DNA from: Candidatus Melainabacteria bacterium
GTDB lineage: Bacteria; Cyanobacteriota; Vampirovibrionia; Obscuribacterales; Obscuribacteraceae
Direction: 5' to 3'
Length of the DNA stretch: 32,886 nt
NCBI GenBank assembly: GCA_003153555.1
Contig: PLZS01000034.1
Coordinates: 505-33,390, forward strand
Shown here: positions 30,229 to 32,886 of the stretch, in pieces
Numbering within the stretch: position 1 is the stretch's first letter
Layout: each line of letters starts with the position of its first letter
Notes under the pieces: generated by a model
Told to the model about the DNA's origin: nothing
The model's input: only the letters and a program-made list of their open reading frames with translations
Database searches by the model: none
Translations under genes and position numbers: made by a program

Positions 30229-31080
30229 ATGGATCCTCAAAATAACATCAGCGTCTTATTTTTAGGCGACGTGATCGGGAAACCAGGTCGTCGCGTGATC
30301 AAGCAATATCTTGCTGAACACGCACCAAAAGCCCACTTGATTATCGCAAACGCCGAAAATGCGGCTCACGGTTTTGGCACTACGGAAAGCAATCTGCAAG
30401 AATTGCGAGACGCCGGTGTGCAAGCCTTTACAGGCGGAAATCACACATTTGATCGCAAAGAAATTTTCGAATTCATCGATCAGCAACAAAACGTAATTCG
30501 ACCAGCAAATTATCCAGATGGAACGCCCGGTCAAGGCGCCTGCATTGTTGAACTTGAGGACGGCGTCAAAGTTGGCATGATCAATTTACTCGGACGAGTT
30601 TTCATGGAACCGCTTGAATCGCCATTCCTCGTCGCTGAAAAACTCATTGAAAAAATGTCCGAAGAAACCAACATAATAATTGTTGATATGCACGCCGAAG
30701 CGACAGCCGAAAAGATTGCGCTTGGATTGTACCTAGACGGCCGAGTATCCGCGGTTGTAGGTACGCACACGCATGTTCAAACCGCAGACGAAAGAATTCT
30801 GCCAGGTGGCACTGCATTTTTAACTGATGCTGGCTGTTGTGGACCAATTGATGGAGTGATCGGCATGGACAAGGCAGCCGTCTTCCGTCGTATGGTAAAA
30901 CAACTACCGAGCCGCTTTGAAGTAGCCGAAGGTCCGGCGATGGTAAATGGTGTCTTGTTTGAGATTGATAATGTGACCGGTAAAGCAAAGAGCATTCGGA
31001 GAATTCAATTCAAAGAAGAAGTTGAGAGAGCGGATCAAAGCGCCTCAGCTGATGCTTCTGAACTTTCACAAATTGTATGA
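30229..31080 (+). CDS. ymdB: YmdB-family metallophosphoesterase (2',3'-cyclic nucleotide phosphodiesterase)
   Basis: The start is ATG 30229 (MDPQNNIS); an upstream ATG at 30184 would add 15 residues and no family sequence. The 283 residues compare with about 264 in B. subtilis YmdB, plus a short C-terminal tail. Metal-site motifs appear in order: LGDVIGKPGR (Asp14), ANAENAAHG (Glu44, Asn45), GGNHTFDRKE (Asn72), VDMHAEATAEK and GTHTHVQTAD. The fixed C-terminal sequence TDAGCCGPIDGVIGMDK is also present. The family hydrolyses cyclic nucleotides at a dinuclear metal centre in the cytoplasm; in Bacillus it affects motility and biofilm choice. The next gene overlaps its stop by four bases (ATGA), so translation is probably coupled. 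Confidence 0.93.
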   Translation: MDPQNNISVLFLGDVIGKPGRRVIKQYLAEHAPKAHLIIANAENAAHGFGTTESNLQELRDAGVQAFTGGNHTFDRKEIFEFIDQQQNVIRPANYPDGTPGQGACIVELEDGVKVGMINLLGRVFMEPLESPFLVAEKLIEKMSEETNIIIVDMHAEATAEKIALGLYLDGRVSAVVGTHTHVQTADERILPGGTAFLTDAGCCGPIDGVIGMDKAAVFRRMVKQLPSRFEVAEGPAMVNGVLFEIDNVTGKAKSIRRIQFKEEVERADQSASADASELSQIV

Positions 31081-31910
31081 GCATCGATTTGCATCTTCAT
31101 ACGCACCATTCAGACGGAACATGGTCGCCAACTGACCTGGTCAATCATGCCATTGCGATCAAAATGAAGCACATCGCGATCACTGACCATGACACAGTGA
31201 AGGGGATCAGTGAGGCTCAGGATGCAGCGTGCGGCAAGATAGAAATAATTCCTGCCATTGAAATAAACACTATTTACGTACACGACACGGGCAAACGCGA
31301 AGACGTTCACATACTTGGATATTTTATCGATCCAAGCAGCGCGGATTTAACTGAAGTGTTGAACAGACAACAGGAAGCACGTGCACAACATCTGATCGAC
31401 TCAATCAATGCTGTTGCAGCATTAGGAATTGACATAGACATCGATTCTGTTCAGCGACACGCAGGCATTGGTTCGATAGGGCGGGCCCACATTACTATGG
31501 CGATAGTAGAGGCAGGGGGTGCCAAAGACGTTAACGAAGCCTGGGAAAGATTCATGACTAGAAAATCGGAGCATTATGTCCCACGCAACAGCGTTACACC
31601 CATGGATGCAATTCGAGCCATCAATGCCGCGGGCGGTATCGCATCGATAGCTCACCCAGGTAAGGAAGAGCATATGGATGCATTGATCTTGCAGCTTCGA
31701 GAAGCTGGGTTGAAAGCAATCGAAGCTTTCCATCGCATCCACTCAGTGCATCTCGTGCGTCACTTTATCAAGCTTGCGAACCGAAACAACATGTTGATTA
31801 CAGGCGGCTCTGACTGCCATGGACCATTCGAATCCTATGCACCAACTGTAGGGTCAATTTCTGTTCCGAAAGAAGTTTTGCAGAACATGCGCAATTGTTA
31901 TCAAGGCTAG
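31077..31910 (+). CDS. PHP-domain phosphoesterase (RNase AM/YciV-like)
   Basis: The product has 277 residues. ATG 31077 overlaps the previous stop in ATGA. PHP metal motifs are all present: DLHLHTHHSDG (His6, His8, Asp13), AITDHDT (Asp37, His38), PAIEIN (Glu62), VHILGYF (His78), IAHPG near residue 195, and GSDCHG near 251. The length and motif order match the YciV/TrpH group. Known members hydrolyse 3',5'-nucleoside bisphosphates (pAp) or act as 5'-3' exonucleases on short RNA (RNase AM in E. coli). Coupling with a 2',3'-cyclic phosphodiesterase suggests a joint role in turnover of RNA ends or nucleotides, which is inference. Confidence 0.93.
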   Translation: MSIDLHLHTHHSDGTWSPTDLVNHAIAIKMKHIAITDHDTVKGISEAQDAACGKIEIIPAIEINTIYVHDTGKREDVHILGYFIDPSSADLTEVLNRQQEARAQHLIDSINAVAALGIDIDIDSVQRHAGIGSIGRAHITMAIVEAGGAKDVNEAWERFMTRKSEHYVPRNSVTPMDAIRAINAAGGIASIAHPGKEEHMDALILQLREAGLKAIEAFHRIHSVHLVRHFIKLANRNNMLITGGSDCHGPFESYAPTVGSISVPKEVLQNMRNCYQG

Positions 31911-32200
31911 TCCGACACTCAAACTACCACATAGGGATTAGAGCGAGCCGGGTTAGACAGCGCGTGCGCATATTCTGCCGTAGAATTTTTCCTTTGATCA
32001 ATGCCACGAGTGATGGCATTAAATCGATACCAGCGCAGCAGCCCAACCCACAGTTATTCGGTGATCAGTTTTTTCAATTGCTGAAATAATTTTGTCTTGA
32101 TTGGATTTATCAGGCATAACTTTTAGTCCTGATCAAAGATGCCGAGTGCTCGCTCGAATTAATACCCGAGAACGGGAAGCCATAAAATTCGCGGCATAGC
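31911..32200. other. Gene-free stretch between convergent genes
   Basis: About 290 bases with only short chance frames. CCCG-AGAA-CGGG at 32166-32177 is a short stem without a T-run. I see no terminator or RNA gene that I can support. Confidence 0.45.
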
Positions 32201-32701
32201 TTACTTCAGTTTATCCAGCTGCCCTTTGACGACGGAAATTTCCACTTCGCCAATTTGACTCCAAGCGGCTTTTCCATTCTTATCCAAAATTACTTCGAAT
32301 GGAATATATCCTGTTTTTCCTGGCGGGTTGTAATACGTCTTGATTAGTTTTCGGGCGTCATCGTTACCGGGATGATCAACATCGATCACGATAAATTTGA
32401 CTTCGCCTTTCGGTGTTTTGTGATAGATATCCACCAGTCGTTTAGCTTGACGATTGGTGTTCAAGTCACAGGCAGCACCGAAAAAAATGAGTGTCGGAAT
32501 CCCAGGAGCTAATTGAGCGTCATCAATATTGGTTGCAACGATAGGGAAACCCGAATCAATATCCTGAGTAAACGAGATACCCGCCCGCAACTTCAAGTCT
32601 TCAGCGGCGAGAATCTTGCCTCCACTCGATGCAAGCGCCATGACAGCGACCGAAGCAACGATTATTTTTTTGGATCTAAAAAATTCCATTGAGTATTTCA
32701 T
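32201..32701 (-). CDS. Secreted thioredoxin-fold protein with one active-site cysteine
   Basis: The product has 166 residues. The start is ATG 32701 without a strong ribosome site; a second ATG four codons later (32689) is possible. A signal peptide spans about residues 8-33 (hydrophobic core IIVASVAVMALASS, cleavage after ILAA). The thioredoxin pattern is clear: PGIPTLIFFGAACDLNTNRQAKRLVDIY, then VKFIVIDVDHPG, and a cis-Pro segment GYIPFEVILDKNGK. The usual CxxC is C78-D-L-N81, so only the first cysteine remains. Such a protein could reduce or isomerise through a single Cys, bind a partner, or be structural. In the family, exported members serve disulfide or cytochrome maturation. It stands alone near the window end. 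Confidence 0.85.
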   Translation of the reverse strand: MKYSMEFFRSKKIIVASVAVMALASSGGKILAAEDLKLRAGISFTQDIDSGFPIVATNIDDAQLAPGIPTLIFFGAACDLNTNRQAKRLVDIYHKTPKGEVKFIVIDVDHPGNDDARKLIKTYYNPPGKTGYIPFEVILDKNGKAAWSQIGEVEISVVKGQLDKLK

Positions 32702-32833
32702 GCAGTAGTCAACTAACGAGACAAAGCTATTGTCTCAAATTAGACCTCCAGTTTACTAAAGGGTCCTGTCACATCTTCGCTTCAGATAAGCGCTCCACAT
32801 TTTCTCCTATACAAGGAGACAATGTCATAAAGT

Positions 32834-32886
32834 TATCCTAGGATAGTCTGTCCTAGGAGCGCCTGTCCGAGGAGGGCCTATCCGAG
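32834..32886. repeat. Repeat block with perfect TATCCTAGGATA palindrome and 15-base units, cut by window end
   Basis: The block starts with the perfect 12-base palindrome TATCCTAGGATA (32834-32845). It continues with 15-base units CTGTCCTAGGAGCGC (32848-32862), CTGTCCGAGGAGGGC (32863-32877) and a unit cut off by the end of the window. The last units match those at 27294-27323. The rest of 32702-32833 shows no gene. Confidence 0.8.

Noticed and set aside
31895..32089. 64-codon plus-strand frame after the PHP gene
   Set aside because: It starts inside the PHP gene in another frame, has no ribosome site, and its composition is not protein-like.

Overview
The window looks like a chromosomal segment of a Gram-negative-type bacterium with a rich secretome. 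Most genes are single, lineage-specific and carry Sec signal peptides. Several start at TTG behind good Shine-Dalgarno sites. Tetratricopeptide (TPR) proteins are abundant, and there are two eukaryote-like Ser/Thr kinases. This combination resembles the non-photosynthetic Cyanobacteria-related class Vampirovibrionia (Melainabacteria), order Obscuribacterales. That placement is inference from gene style, not from a marker gene. Planctomycete-, Acidobacteria- or Armatimonadota-like bacteria remain possible. I saw no rRNA, tRNA, CRISPR array, transposase, integrase or phage gene.

Layout. 1-4516 (minus strand): the N-terminus of a secreted cyclophilin, cut by the window edge, and four secreted proteins of unknown function. 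4688-9400 (plus): a 1570-residue secreted protein with a SpoIVB-like S55 peptidase region, a beta-propeller and Ig-like parts. 9401-10034: tandem repeats and one small minus-strand gene. 10035-11642: an APC amino acid permease. 12033-13824: a small helical/TPR-like protein and a class I DAHP synthase (entry to the shikimate pathway). 13866-18716: a kinase with a zinc-ribbon N-terminus and a predicted extracytoplasmic leucine-rich-repeat domain, then three secreted helical/TPR proteins. 18791-20425 (minus): a stand-alone ClpX-type zinc finger and a secreted protein with about ten TPRs. 20780-22565: XdhC and a MocA-like nucleotidyltransferase, molybdenum-cofactor maturation functions with no molybdoenzyme beside them. 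22636-25142: a secreted TPR protein and an M23-family peptidase. 25453-28470 (minus): a second transmembrane kinase, a cupin and an Hsp20 chaperone with a clear intrinsic terminator. 28936-30180 (minus): a secreted Pro/Ala/Lys-rich coiled-coil protein. 30229-31910 (plus): a YmdB phosphodiesterase and a PHP-domain phosphoesterase, overlapping by 4 bases. 32201-32701 (minus): a secreted thioredoxin-fold protein lacking the second active-site cysteine.

The structure least explained by genes is a dispersed repeat family built on the 12-base palindromic core TATCCNNGGATA. It has a 15-base period in some copies, and some copies carry a GAGCAGCTTGCTG-type arm. It occurs at about 4640-4706 (weak), 8241-8315 (inside the S55 gene, in frame), 9611-9686, 27294-27365 and 32834-32886. 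A separate 24-25 base hairpin-like tandem repeat lies at 20541-20608.

Functionally the window mixes housekeeping steps (amino acid uptake, aromatic amino acid entry, nucleotide phosphoester turnover, chaperone) with an envelope-facing set of kinases, peptidases, TPR and coiled-coil proteins. Which of these work together cannot be read from the sequence alone.
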